This document shows, piece by piece, positions 20,267 through 30,342 of a stretch of 41,237 bases of DNA. Source of the stretch: Pseudomonadota bacterium (GTDB taxonomy: Bacteria > Pseudomonadota > Gammaproteobacteria > Burkholderiales > Gallionellaceae); assembly GCA_021851345.1 (NCBI GenBank), contig JAJZEQ010000231.1:1-41237 (forward strand), in the 5' to 3' direction. The position numbers were made by a program, and so were the translations under genes. Below the pieces are notes generated by a model. The model had not been told where the DNA came from, did not search any database, and saw only the letters and a program-made list of their open reading frames with translations. How positions within the stretch are numbered: the stretch's first letter is position 1; the number at the start of each line of letters is the position of its first letter.

Positions 20267-21099
20267 ATGCATTAAGAGCGCTGGCGCGTGATTGGCTCCC
20301 ACCTGCCGTTGTTCGCTTGATTCGTCGGGGGCAAGGTCCGCAGCAAGATGGTGGGCTTCGTTTCGAGGGCGATTTTGCCACGTGGGAAGAAGCCAACGCC
20401 CAATGCACCGGTTACGATGCAGAAGACATTCTCGCCAAGGTTCTGGCCGCGACCCTCAAGGTCAAGCGTGGAGAGGCTGCATTCGAGCGGGATTCTGTGC
20501 TCTTTGCTGAAATTGAGTATTCATGGCCGGTGCTTGCGGGGCTGATGTGGGCTGTTGCGCGAAATGGCGGAAAGTTGAATGTACTGGATTTCGGCGGGGC
20601 ATTGGGGAGCAGTTATTTCCAGAACCGCAAGTTCTTGCAGACTCTGCCGGAGGTTCGCTGGAACGTGGTGGAGCAGGCGCACTATATCGATGCGGGGCGG
20701 ACGCATATTCAGGATGAGCAGTTGCGGTTTTATCAATCAATTGAAGAATGTCTAAGCGAGAATCAGCCAAACATAATTTTGCTATCAAGTGTTTTGCAAT
20801 ATCTGGAGTCGCCGATTGAACTTATGCAAAAATTGAAGATGGTTGGGGCAACTTGCATGATTGTCGATCGCACGCCGTTTTCAGTAAACATGAAGGATAA
20901 ATTGGTTCTTCAAAAGGTTCCTGTTGCCATTTATGCTGCCAGTTACCCGATGTGGATTTTTTCGCTATCCAAGTTTAAGCAACACCTGGAGGAGAATTGG
21001 CGTTTGGTTGCTTCTAACTTAAGTCCTGAAGGGCATGTTCAGACTACAAACGGCTTAGGGTTTTCATTTCAGGGCATGTTGCTGGAGTCGCGCAGATGA
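20263..21099 (+). CDS. SAM-dependent methyltransferase (TIGR04325-like)
   Basis: FATWEEANAQCTGYDAEDILAKVLAATLKVKRGEAAFERDSVLF...LNVLDFGGALGSSYFQNRKFL...IILLSSVLQYLESP. Confidence 0.82.
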   Translation: MNALRALARDWLPPAVVRLIRRGQGPQQDGGLRFEGDFATWEEANAQCTGYDAEDILAKVLAATLKVKRGEAAFERDSVLFAEIEYSWPVLAGLMWAVARNGGKLNVLDFGGALGSSYFQNRKFLQTLPEVRWNVVEQAHYIDAGRTHIQDEQLRFYQSIEECLSENQPNIILLSSVLQYLESPIELMQKLKMVGATCMIVDRTPFSVNMKDKLVLQKVPVAIYAASYPMWIFSLSKFKQHLEENWRLVASNLSPEGHVQTTNGLGFSFQGMLLESRR

Positions 21100-21845
21100 T
21101 CAAGCTTCTCAAGGCGATCTATCGCCGCCTATTTTTCTTCTATCACCGCCAGGCATTCTTTCCGGGGTGGCTGGGCATCATGGTTAACCCCTTCTATTTT
21201 GCGCGGAAGGGGCTGGCAAAGCATGTTTCAGAATTGGCTGGCCATATCAACGGCAAGACCCTGGATGTGGGTTGCGGAAGCAAGCCTTATGCGCATCTTT
21301 ATCATTCGGATGAATATGTCGGATTGGAGATTGACAGTCCGCAAAGCCGTGCCAGTAAAAAGGCAGATTACTTCTATGATGGCAACCTGTTCCCTTTTGC
21401 TGACGAAACATTTGATTCCGTGGTCGCGAATGAAGTATTCGAGCATGTGTTTAATCCTGACCAGTTTCTGAATGAGGTATTTCGCGTGCTCGGGCCAGGC
21501 GGCAATGTACTGCTGACGATGCCCTTTGTCTGGGATGAGCATGAACAGCCGTACGATTTTGCGCGATATTCATCATTCGGGATCAGGGCGCTGCTGGAAA
21601 AACACGGCTTTGAAATTATTGAACAACGCAAGTCCATGGACGATATACGTGTAATTTTCCAATTATTGATCACTTATATTTATAAAAAAACAGTAACCAG
21701 GAGTGCGCGGATTAATTTTCTCATTACGCTGTTGCTGATGGCACCATTCAACCTGCTGGGCGAATTACTGTTCTTAATTACACCGCGCAATCCTGATCTC
21801 TATCTGGACAACATCGTGCTGGCAAAGAAAGTTGATCGCACATGA
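21096..21845 (+). CDS. Class I SAM-dependent methyltransferase
   Basis: GKTLDVGCGSKPYAHLYHSDEYVGLEID...FDSVVANEVFEHVFNPDQFLNEVFRVLGPGGNVLLTMPF. Confidence 0.92.
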   Translation: MIKLLKAIYRRLFFFYHRQAFFPGWLGIMVNPFYFARKGLAKHVSELAGHINGKTLDVGCGSKPYAHLYHSDEYVGLEIDSPQSRASKKADYFYDGNLFPFADETFDSVVANEVFEHVFNPDQFLNEVFRVLGPGGNVLLTMPFVWDEHEQPYDFARYSSFGIRALLEKHGFEIIEQRKSMDDIRVIFQLLITYIYKKTVTRSARINFLITLLLMAPFNLLGELLFLITPRNPDLYLDNIVLAKKVDRT

Positions 21846-22837
21846 GTTCTTATGCCAACGCAAAAATATTAATCACGGGCGGTCTGGGCTTTATCGGTTC
21901 CAATCTTGCCCGTGCGCTGGTAGCTCAGGGGGCGGATGTCACGCTGGTCGACAGCCTCATTCCGCAATACGGCGGGAATCCATACAATATCGAGGACATT
22001 CGTGACAAGGTTACCGTGAATGTGTGCGACGTGCGCGATCCGTTTGCGATGGCCTATTTGCTCAAGGATAAAGACTTCCTGTTCAACCTGGCTGGACAGA
22101 CCAGCCACTTGGATTCGATGGCTGACCCGCAAACAGACCTTGAGATCAACGCAGCTGCGCAGCTTAGTATCCTTGAAGCTTGCCGCAAGACCAATCCCGG
22201 GATCAAGATCGTTTTCGCCAGCACCCGCCAGCTTTACGGCAAGCCGGATTACCTGCCGGTCGACGAGAAGCATCCGATCCGCCCGGTGGATGTCAACGGT
22301 ATCAACAAGCTTGCAGGCGAGTGGTATCACCTGCTCTACAACAATGTGTATGGCATTCGGGCCTGTGCGCTACGCCTGACGAATACCTATGGTCCGGGCA
22401 TGCGCGTGAAGGATGCAAGGCAGACCTTTCTGGGCATCTGGCTGCGACTGTTGATCGAAGGCAAGCCGATCAAGGTCTTTGGCGATGGACTGCAATTGCG
22501 CGACTTCAACTACGTTGATGATTGCATACAGGCTATGCTGCTTGCGGGCGCAAGCGATGTTGCCAATGGCAAGGTATACAACCTGGGAAGCAGCGAAGTG
22601 ATAGGCTTGAAGACTTTGGCTGAGATGATGATCAATCTGGGATTGGGCGGGGCATTTGAACTGATTCCTTTCCCACCGGAGCGCAAGGCGATAGACATCG
22701 GAGACTACTACAGCGATTTCTCCCTGATCACGCAAGAGTTGGGTTGGCAACCGAAAGTCGGTTTGCGTGAGGGCTTGGGGCGGACGCTGATTTATTATCA
22801 GGAGCACCTCGACCATTATCTGGATAAAGAAATATGA
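21842..22837 (+). CDS. NAD-dependent epimerase/dehydratase (extended SDR)
   Basis: KILITGGLGFIGSNLARALVAQGADVTLVDSLI...FASTRQLYGKPDYLPVDEKHPIRPVDVNGINKLAGEWYH. Confidence 0.92.
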   Translation: MSSYANAKILITGGLGFIGSNLARALVAQGADVTLVDSLIPQYGGNPYNIEDIRDKVTVNVCDVRDPFAMAYLLKDKDFLFNLAGQTSHLDSMADPQTDLEINAAAQLSILEACRKTNPGIKIVFASTRQLYGKPDYLPVDEKHPIRPVDVNGINKLAGEWYHLLYNNVYGIRACALRLTNTYGPGMRVKDARQTFLGIWLRLLIEGKPIKVFGDGLQLRDFNYVDDCIQAMLLAGASDVANGKVYNLGSSEVIGLKTLAEMMINLGLGGAFELIPFPPERKAIDIGDYYSDFSLITQELGWQPKVGLREGLGRTLIYYQEHLDHYLDKEI

Positions 22838-23937
22838 TTTTGATGAACGACTTCAAGGCTGAGCCGCCTGAATTGCGCGAGGCAATGCAGGGCGCGGTGC
22901 GGCGCGTGCTGGAGTCCGGCTGGTATGTGCTGGGCAACGAAGTGGCGGCCTTCGAAAAGCAGTGGGCTTCCGCCTGCGGTGTGGCTCATGCCGTCGGTGT
23001 CGGGAACGGCATGGATGCCATCGAGATCGCCTTGCGCGCGCTGGATATTGGCTCCGGCGATGAAGTCATAACCACGCCGATGACTGCGTTTGCCACCGTG
23101 CTTGCAATTATTCGTGCGGGCGCAACACCGGTGCTGGCAGACATAGACCCGCAAACAGCGTTGCTGTCGGTTGAAAGTGCAGAGCGCTGCATCACACCCA
23201 GGACCAGGGCCGTGGTGCTGGTGCATCTCTATGGCCAGGTGAGAAACATGGACGCATGGACTGCCTGGTGCGGCAAGCGCGGCATCACCCTGGTGGAAGA
23301 TTGTGCGCAGGCGCATTTGGCAACCTGGCACGGCAAGGTCGCGGGCAGCTTCGGAGCTGCGGGGGCCTACAGTTTTTATCCTACCAAGAACCTTGGCGCA
23401 CCGGGCGATGCCGGCATGTTGGTCAGCGATGCCGGGGCGCTTGCGCAACGCGCCGGTCGGCTGCGCAACTACGGGCAAAGTGTCCGCTACCAGCATCCCG
23501 AACTTGGCATGAACAGCCGCCTGGACGAGATTCAGGCGGCCATGCTATCCGAGCGGTTGAAGTGGTTGCCTGAATTTACGAAACGCCGCCGCGAGATTGC
23601 CGATGCATACCATGCCAGGATTAAGAATCCACTTGTCCGGCAACTTGCGCCTCCAGAACAGCCATCGGCACATGTTTATCATCTATACGTGATTGCCTGT
23701 GAACAGCGCGATCAGTTGCAGGCCCATTTGCAACAGCACCAGGTGCAATCGCTGATCCACTATCCTGTTCCTATCCATAAGCAAGAGCCTTGTTCGGATA
23801 TCGCACGCGATCCTCATGGATTAAGTAATAGCGAACGCCATGCAGCGATATGCCTTTCGCTGCCCTGCCACCCACAGATGTCGGATAATGATATTGCGTT
23901 GGTCATTGCTGCCGTGAATTCATTCCAGGGGGATTGA
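22834..23937 (+). CDS. DegT/DnrJ/EryC1/StrS-family aminotransferase
   Basis: VLESGWYVLGNEVAAFEKQWASACGVAHAVGVGNGMDAIEIALRAL...LVEDCAQAHLATWHGKVAGSFGAAGAYSFYPTKNLGAPGDAGMLV. Confidence 0.94.
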   Translation: MILMNDFKAEPPELREAMQGAVRRVLESGWYVLGNEVAAFEKQWASACGVAHAVGVGNGMDAIEIALRALDIGSGDEVITTPMTAFATVLAIIRAGATPVLADIDPQTALLSVESAERCITPRTRAVVLVHLYGQVRNMDAWTAWCGKRGITLVEDCAQAHLATWHGKVAGSFGAAGAYSFYPTKNLGAPGDAGMLVSDAGALAQRAGRLRNYGQSVRYQHPELGMNSRLDEIQAAMLSERLKWLPEFTKRRREIADAYHARIKNPLVRQLAPPEQPSAHVYHLYVIACEQRDQLQAHLQQHQVQSLIHYPVPIHKQEPCSDIARDPHGLSNSERHAAICLSLPCHPQMSDNDIALVIAAVNSFQGD

Positions 23938-24908
23938 TGGAGCATTACGTCACGTTGTTTGACAGCCTATTCCTGCCTCAAGGGCTCGCGCTGCATGTGT
24001 CCATGGAGCGTCACGCCGGAAATTATACTTTGTGGATATTGTGTGTCGATGATGAGGCACACGAAGTGCTAACCAGACTCGATTTGCCCAATGTACGACT
24101 CCTGCAATTAAGCAAGCTGGAAACCCCTGAGTTGCGGGCAGTCAAACCGGATCGCAGCAAGGGCGAGTATTGCTGGACACTGACACCGTTTACGCCGCGA
24201 TTTGTTTTCGAGGCGGATGCCGGAGTACCTCGCGTGACTTACCTCGACGCCGATATGTGGTTCAGAAAAAATCCAAAGCCGATCTTTCGCGAGTTTGATG
24301 CTTCCGGAAAGGAGGTGCTTATAACTGATCACGCCTATGCGCCGGAATATGATGAGTCGGTTAATTACGGCCAATACTGTGTTCAATTCATGACGTTTAC
24401 CCGCAATGGAGAGCCAGTGCGGAAGTGGTGGGAAGAACGCTGCATTGAGTGGTGCTTTGCGCGCAGTGAAGATGGGAAGTTCGCCGACCAGAAATATCTG
24501 GATGATTGGCCGGAGAGATTTGCAGAAACTGTTCACGTATTGCAAAACAAGGAATTGCTGCTTGCGCCATGGAATGCCACGCGGTTTCCATTGGGCAATG
24601 CGGTCGCATACCATTTTCACGCTATCAGGATTCTCGACAAGAACAGGGTGCTTTTGCAGGGAATTTATCGTTTGCCGCACACAGTGACCAAAGATATCTA
24701 CAAACCATACTATGCAGATATTATTCTTTCAATCTCCCGATTGGCGATAATCGGCTTCGAGATTCGAGCACAGGCGAAGGAACCGAAATTCCTCGACTGG
24801 GCCATGGAATTAAAAACTAACGTGATTGGAACAGTAAAATTGGCAATAAAGAAGGTTCTGCGACCGCAATGGAGTGTTAGCGGAAGAACCATAGTGAAGA
24901 TTAAATAA
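23937..24908 (+). CDS. Glycosyltransferase (GT8-like, DxD)
   Basis: HYVTLFDSLFLPQGLALHVSMERHAGNYTLWILCVDD...RVTYLDADMWFRKNPKPIFREF; ATG at 23937. Confidence 0.8.
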   Translation: MEHYVTLFDSLFLPQGLALHVSMERHAGNYTLWILCVDDEAHEVLTRLDLPNVRLLQLSKLETPELRAVKPDRSKGEYCWTLTPFTPRFVFEADAGVPRVTYLDADMWFRKNPKPIFREFDASGKEVLITDHAYAPEYDESVNYGQYCVQFMTFTRNGEPVRKWWEERCIEWCFARSEDGKFADQKYLDDWPERFAETVHVLQNKELLLAPWNATRFPLGNAVAYHFHAIRILDKNRVLLQGIYRLPHTVTKDIYKPYYADIILSISRLAIIGFEIRAQAKEPKFLDWAMELKTNVIGTVKLAIKKVLRPQWSVSGRTIVKIK

Positions 24909-25019
24909 GGCGCGTGATGCCAAGGTTGAAAGCATCAAGGGGCTTTTCATTTAATATCGCAGCCTGCGCTGGTACGGTTGTTTGCAGGCTTGCTTGAGAA
25001 TGTTTACCGATTGGATGTA

Positions 25020-26141
25020 ATGAAATTATTGATTATTCAGCCTTGGTTTTGTGCCATCGGTCATCCGGCACAGTCGCTGATCAATTTGGCTTCCGCGATC
25101 GGTCGGGATGAGCGCGTGGAATATTTAGTGTCCAGTAACGGCGAAGTCGGACATTTCAACGATTCAGTTGAGCGATTAAGGACGTGGGGCGAAGTTGAGA
25201 GTTATGAAGTCACGACAGCGGTCGATGATTCGAACACGGTCAGGGCATTGTTGGCGCTATCGCGAATGAGGTTAAAGGGCCGACAATATCAGCGTATCTT
25301 CTTTTTTGACGAATCGCTCTTTGTGCTTGCTTTACTTTGGCCGTTGTTTTCACTGTGGCTCTCGGTCGAAAGAATTAGCGTGTTGCACCTTTTCGGGCCA
25401 AATCCGGTAATTATGGAAAGGAGAAATCCTTGGCAACGTTTTGTTATCGGGCGGTTTTTGAAGCGACCTGAGGTAAGGTTCTATTTGCGAACCGAGGAGT
25501 TGGCTGCGGCGTGGCGTGCCGCATTTAAAAAAGTTGATAGCGGGAAAATAACGAATTTGCCGTCACTTGAGATTCCCGATGATGTGCCACAGCAATATCC
25601 AAAGAAATTTTCAGATACGTTGGCATTTGGCATCATTGGGCAAATAAGGATGGGCAAGGGGATCGAGTGGCTGGTGCCCGCATTTCAGAAAGATGCCTCT
25701 ATTGGCAAGCTGACAGTTGCCGGTGAATTCAACATGCCCCAAACGCGTGGACAATTGTCAGTTCTCAATGGGTTTGACGGCTTCATTAATTGTTTCATGT
25801 CTGAACAAGACATGCTGGAACGGGCAGCCGGACAGGATTATTTGTTGATGCTGTACGACGTTTGGGACAAGCGGATGGAGAGCGCAGTGCTGTACCTCGC
25901 GGCACGGGCCAACCGTCCGGTCGTTGTATATGGAGATGGTTGGTGCGGCAGAATGGTCACGGAATTCGGATGCGGAGTGGTGGCGCCCGTTGATCATGAA
26001 GAAACTGTAGCTTTGCTGGGACGGGTTCCGCGTCCGGGGAGTGCCGAGTATGACAAGCTGCTCAAAGGGATGGATGCATTTCGACAGGCGCATTCCGTCA
26101 AATCGCTGCGTGGCAGGGTCATTCAGGAATTACTTGGTTAA
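25020..26141 (+). CDS. Glycosyltransferase (GT4-like, GT-B)
   Basis: MKLLIIQPWFCAIGHPAQSLINLASAIGRDERVEYLVSSNGEVGHF...FGIIGQIRMGKGIEWLVPAFQKD. Confidence 0.7.
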   Translation: MKLLIIQPWFCAIGHPAQSLINLASAIGRDERVEYLVSSNGEVGHFNDSVERLRTWGEVESYEVTTAVDDSNTVRALLALSRMRLKGRQYQRIFFFDESLFVLALLWPLFSLWLSVERISVLHLFGPNPVIMERRNPWQRFVIGRFLKRPEVRFYLRTEELAAAWRAAFKKVDSGKITNLPSLEIPDDVPQQYPKKFSDTLAFGIIGQIRMGKGIEWLVPAFQKDASIGKLTVAGEFNMPQTRGQLSVLNGFDGFINCFMSEQDMLERAAGQDYLLMLYDVWDKRMESAVLYLAARANRPVVVYGDGWCGRMVTEFGCGVVAPVDHEETVALLGRVPRPGSAEYDKLLKGMDAFRQAHSVKSLRGRVIQELLG

Positions 26142-26158
26142 ACCTGTCAGGGAAGGTG

Positions 26159-26911
26159 ATGTGTATGGATTTTATCAAGAAATCAATTAAAGCCATTTTA
26201 AGGAATGTGTTCGGGATCGAGGTTTGTTGGATCAGGAATCTTCCCCCATCTGCGGCACAGGTCGCGGCAATGCAGATCGTCGCATCGCTGCGAAAATTCG
26301 AGATCGATTTGGTTTTGGACGTTGGAGCCAATAAAGGACAGTTTGCATCAGAAATACGCCAGTGCGGATATGCAGGCAGGATGGTGTCGTTCGAACCGCT
26401 TTCCCAGGCTCATGATGAATTGATGCAATCCAGTGCTGGCGATCCCCTGTGGAATGTTTACCCGCGATGTGCACTGGGTGATCATGACGGTGAAGTGGAA
26501 ATCAATATTGCAGGTAATTCTGAAAGTAGTTCCATCCTGCCCATGCTGGAATCGCATCAAAGTGCAGCACCCGAATCGGCCTATCAAGGGAAAGAGATCG
26601 TTCCGATAAAAGCACTGGATACCGTCGCTGGGCAATACTTGAAGGATGCGCGTGCCGCATTCCTGAAGATTGATACGCAGGGATTTGAATGGCAGGTGTT
26701 GGATGGCGCACGTGAAACATTGCCCTACGTCAAGGGGATATTGGTGGAACTGTCACTCGTGCCGCTTTACGAAGGGCAACATTTGTGGCGAGAAGTGATC
26801 GAGCGCCTTGAGGCTGAAGGTTTTGCCTTGTGGGCGTTCAAGCCGGTATTTTCTGATCAGGCTTCCGGGCGCACACTTCAGGTGGATGGAATTTTTTACC
26901 GAACTTCCTGA
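26159..26911 (+). CDS. FkbM-family methyltransferase
   Basis: IDLVLDVGANKGQFASEIRQCGYAGRMVSFEPLSQAHDELMQSSAGDPLWNVYPRCALGDHDGEVEINIAGNSESSSILPM. Confidence 0.93.
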   Translation: MCMDFIKKSIKAILRNVFGIEVCWIRNLPPSAAQVAAMQIVASLRKFEIDLVLDVGANKGQFASEIRQCGYAGRMVSFEPLSQAHDELMQSSAGDPLWNVYPRCALGDHDGEVEINIAGNSESSSILPMLESHQSAAPESAYQGKEIVPIKALDTVAGQYLKDARAAFLKIDTQGFEWQVLDGARETLPYVKGILVELSLVPLYEGQHLWREVIERLEAEGFALWAFKPVFSDQASGRTLQVDGIFYRTS

Positions 26912-26964
26912 ATATTGAATGGTGGCCCGGCGAGCATTACTCATAAAAGCCTTAGTAATGAGAC

Positions 26965-27858
26965 ATGAACCGCTGCACAGATGTTTACACAGGTGTATTC
27001 AGGTTAGATAGACTGTTTGTGATAAATGATTTATCCAGTGAAATGAAAAGCAGCTCCCCTAAAATATCCATAGGGTTGGTTGTCTATAACGGGGCTGAGC
27101 ACATCAAATGTGCTTTGGACAGCATCGTAAGTCAGGCTTATAGGAACATCGAGCTGATTATTGTGGATGGGGGATCCACAGACAGTACCTTAAGCATATT
27201 GAGCGAATATTCGAATTACATCTCTGTGCTGGTCAGCGAACCGGATAAAGGGATATACGATGCGATGAACAAGGTTTGTTCGCTGGCAACTGGCGACTGG
27301 TTGATTTTCCTTGGATGCGATGATGAGCTGCTAGATGTACTCGGCAAGATAGCTGGGCTAATGATCGATCCTGATTCCGTTTATTACGGGGATGCAATTT
27401 TCCGTACCAGTGGCAATATCTATGGTGGAAAATTCTCGAAACGCAGGTTGGCACGACAGAATTTCTGCCATCAGGCGGTGTTCTATCCCAGGTCAGTTTA
27501 CAAAAAATATTCATACAGCTTGGACTATAAGTGGTTGGCGGATTACGCCTACAACATCAAGCTAGTTGGCATTGGGATTCCATTTGTTTATGTGAAAGAA
27601 GTTGTTTCTGTATATAACGACAAGGGTGGATCTTCGCAAGGGGACGCCGAGTTTGAGAAGAGAAAATTCAGTTTGATAAGCACATCATTCGGCTCAATGT
27701 ACGCGATGATTGAGATTCTAGGCCGGCAAATGGAAAGATTAAAAAAAGTGGTGGATATGGCCGTAAGCGCCATCGGGGTTGTGTTGAAGAGCGTACTTCC
27801 ATATACGTGTTGGAAATATTTTCAATCAGTGTGGAGAGAGTTACGAAAAAAATACTGA
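26965..27858 (+). CDS. Glycosyltransferase family 2 (true start possibly 27043)
   Basis: KISIGLVVYNGAEHIKCALDSIVSQAYRNIELIIVDGGSTDSTLSILSEYSNYISVLVSEPDKGIYDAMNKVCSLATGDWLIFLGCDDEL. Confidence 0.92.
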   Translation: MNRCTDVYTGVFRLDRLFVINDLSSEMKSSSPKISIGLVVYNGAEHIKCALDSIVSQAYRNIELIIVDGGSTDSTLSILSEYSNYISVLVSEPDKGIYDAMNKVCSLATGDWLIFLGCDDELLDVLGKIAGLMIDPDSVYYGDAIFRTSGNIYGGKFSKRRLARQNFCHQAVFYPRSVYKKYSYSLDYKWLADYAYNIKLVGIGIPFVYVKEVVSVYNDKGGSSQGDAEFEKRKFSLISTSFGSMYAMIEILGRQMERLKKVVDMAVSAIGVVLKSVLPYTCWKYFQSVWRELRKKY

Positions 27859-28040
27859 TCAGGCCAGCGTAGCCAGACACCATGTGCTGATCAATAGGAA
27901 TTGTCACCTCAAGTTAATTGTACTGACTTAAGTTCATTGGCCAGGCAATAACTCTAAATTTTAGAAAAGTAGAATATCCTTGGGTGAAGTTTAACTTCAT
28001 GCATTTATGCGGCAATGCATATTTTCGCCGGAGATAACAA

Positions 28041-29030
28041 ATGAATAAAGAATTGATCAGTATTGTTATGGCTACTTTCAACGGTGAAAAATATCTGCGT
28101 AAGCAGCTGGATAGCATTCTTCAACAAACCTACCAGCAATTTGAGCTGATTGTGGTTGATGATGCATCATCAGATGAAACATTAGCTATCCTTAATGAAT
28201 ATTCGGCATTGGACGATCGTATTCATGTATTTCCCGCTGAGAAGAATATTGGATTGACCGCAAACTTTGAGCGGGGTCTTAGACTGGCTAAGGGCGAATT
28301 CATCGCGCTTTCTGACCAAGATGATATCTTTCGAAGAGACAAGATTGAACTACTACTAACTGCGTTGAAAGCCAATCCGAAGAGGGATTTGGTTTTGTCG
28401 GATCTATCTCTGATTGATGCAAATGATAATAATATTGCTCATTCCATGTGGCGCTATTCCAAGCTTAACCCTAAGCAGGGAAAGCCATTTCGCCGTCTAC
28501 TTTACGGTAATTATGCGACCGGGTGTGCGATGATGATCAGACGTCGGCTGTTGGATTATGCAATTCCCTTTCCTCCGGATTGCATTGTTCATGACTGGTG
28601 GCTTGCCGTTGTTGCTGCAAGTTCGAAGGCCGGGGGGATATGTTTGGTTAACAAACAGCTGACGGCCTATCGCCAGCATGCTTCGAACGTCCTAGGCACA
28701 AAGGAAGCGAATAAGTTGAAAATGGAAACCATCATTTCACGAATTACAGCCTCGCCAAGAGGCCGTGCTGGTTTTGAGAACAGGATGCGTCTATACAAGC
28801 TGGACTTGGATCGCTTAACAGGGTACTTACAAAGCTCGGCGTGGTCTTCAATAGACCGGGTGAGCATCGAAGAAAGCAGGACGCTATTTGTGGATTATGC
28901 GAGCGACGTTCATAGCGGTCTAATTAGCAGAATTTCAAAGCTTCCAAAAAGATTACGCCATGCCTGGATAACAGGCGGTGTTGTTTCCTGCTTGCCAGTA
29001 TTAATGCATACGATATCACCTTACAAGTAA
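28041..29030 (+). CDS. Glycosyltransferase family 2
   Basis: LISIVMATFNGEKYLRKQLDSILQQTYQQFELIVVDDASSDETLAILNEYSALDDRIHVFPAEKNIGLTANFERGLRLAKGEFIALSDQDDIF. Confidence 0.94.
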   Translation: MNKELISIVMATFNGEKYLRKQLDSILQQTYQQFELIVVDDASSDETLAILNEYSALDDRIHVFPAEKNIGLTANFERGLRLAKGEFIALSDQDDIFRRDKIELLLTALKANPKRDLVLSDLSLIDANDNNIAHSMWRYSKLNPKQGKPFRRLLYGNYATGCAMMIRRRLLDYAIPFPPDCIVHDWWLAVVAASSKAGGICLVNKQLTAYRQHASNVLGTKEANKLKMETIISRITASPRGRAGFENRMRLYKLDLDRLTGYLQSSAWSSIDRVSIEESRTLFVDYASDVHSGLISRISKLPKRLRHAWITGGVVSCLPVLMHTISPYK

Positions 29031-29129
29031 TTTACATTATGAAAAATGGTTATTACGGCGGGCGCGATATATGAACATTATTAGGTTTAAAAAACAATAC
29101 ATGCTCTGTGGCGAAGGAAAATTCTAGGA

Positions 29130-29402
29130 TTGATGTCCGCAGTGTATTTTCGTTTGACACATTTGTTGCCAATACATGCCAAATCATTTCAACACGTTGG
29201 AAGTTCATTGTGCGGAAAGTACGACATACAGATAGATGGGTCTAATCTGGTTTTCACTACCAAGGGAATATTCACCTTGTATCCGATACCAGGCCATCTC
29301 GACAATTGCAATTATGGTTTTACAACCGTCTGGGAAGGCGGTATCTATGAAGTGCGGACCTTCTTGTCCGATTGTTTGTCAATAGCAGAAAGAAGCGCAT
29401 GA
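29130..29402 (+). CDS. Small ORF of unknown identity, ATGA overlap with next gene
   Basis: 90-aa ORF ending in an ATGA overlap with the GT start at 29399; no recognisable family. Confidence 0.25.
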   Translation: MMSAVYFRLTHLLPIHAKSFQHVGSSLCGKYDIQIDGSNLVFTTKGIFTLYPIPGHLDNCNYGFTTVWEGGIYEVRTFLSDCLSIAERSA

Positions 29403-30325
29403 GTTGTTGTGCAATCATAGTCACATTTCATCCCGGTGCCGAGATAACTGAAAACATCGCCGCCCTGCATGGTCAGGTGGACGAAATTATCATTGTAGAT
29501 AACGGATCAGGTGATGATTCCACGGAGCTATTGGGACAACTGGCTCAACTGTCAGGTGTTAGCATTATCTACAATCAAGAAAACCTTGGAATTGCTGCGG
29601 CGTTGAATATGGGTGTAAGGCTAGCCAAAGCTGCAGGTCACCAATGGGTCGTGACATTCGACCAGGACAGCAAGGCGACGCCTGGCATGATCGGTGCAAT
29701 GCTGGATGCGTATGAAGCCTATCCAGAAAAGAAAAAGGTTGCCAGCCTGTCTCCCCGATATTGGCATAAGAGTACAGGGGAGATTTATGGCAACAGCCCC
29801 GATGCGCCTGACAAAGAGGTCTTGCCATACGCAGAAGTGCTAGTGGTGATGACCTCGGGAAATTTGATCAAGTCGAGTATCTTTGACGTGGTCGGCTATT
29901 TTAATGAGGATCTTTTCATTGACTATGTGGACAATGAATATTGCCTGCGGTGTTCTGTCCATGGTTATAGAATACTTGAGGTAAAAAATGCCATTCTGGA
30001 GCATTCCATAGGCTATCCTACCCAGCATAAATTTTTATGGAAAACCCCAATCGCCAGCAATCATAGCGCGCTACGACGTTACTACATTGCACGTAATAGC
30101 ATTTATACCTATAGGAAATTTATGTTTACTCACCCAATGTGGATGCTGAAAGATGCATACGGCTTATTGAAAGTGGTTGCTGTTGTAGTCCTGTTCGATA
30201 CGAATCGAAGGCAAAAGTTGGCAGCGATCATTAGAGGGGTTATTCATGGGTTGTCCGGAAGGATGGGCAAGTTTAACGGGCCAGGCCAAGCTTCAGGCCG
30301 TCTTCCGAATACACCGTTTAACTAA
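29399..30325 (+). CDS. Rhamnosyltransferase-like glycosyltransferase (GT2, RfbF/WbbL type)
   Basis: SCCAIIVTFHPGAEITENIAALHGQVDEIIIVDNGSGDDSTELLGQLAQLSGVSIIYNQENLGIAAALNMGVRLAKAAGHQWVVTFDQDSKATPGMI. Confidence 0.9.
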   Translation: MSCCAIIVTFHPGAEITENIAALHGQVDEIIIVDNGSGDDSTELLGQLAQLSGVSIIYNQENLGIAAALNMGVRLAKAAGHQWVVTFDQDSKATPGMIGAMLDAYEAYPEKKKVASLSPRYWHKSTGEIYGNSPDAPDKEVLPYAEVLVVMTSGNLIKSSIFDVVGYFNEDLFIDYVDNEYCLRCSVHGYRILEVKNAILEHSIGYPTQHKFLWKTPIASNHSALRRYYIARNSIYTYRKFMFTHPMWMLKDAYGLLKVVAVVVLFDTNRRQKLAAIIRGVIHGLSGRMGKFNGPGQASGRLPNTPFN

Positions 30326-30342
30326 AAGCAAAATATTACCCA

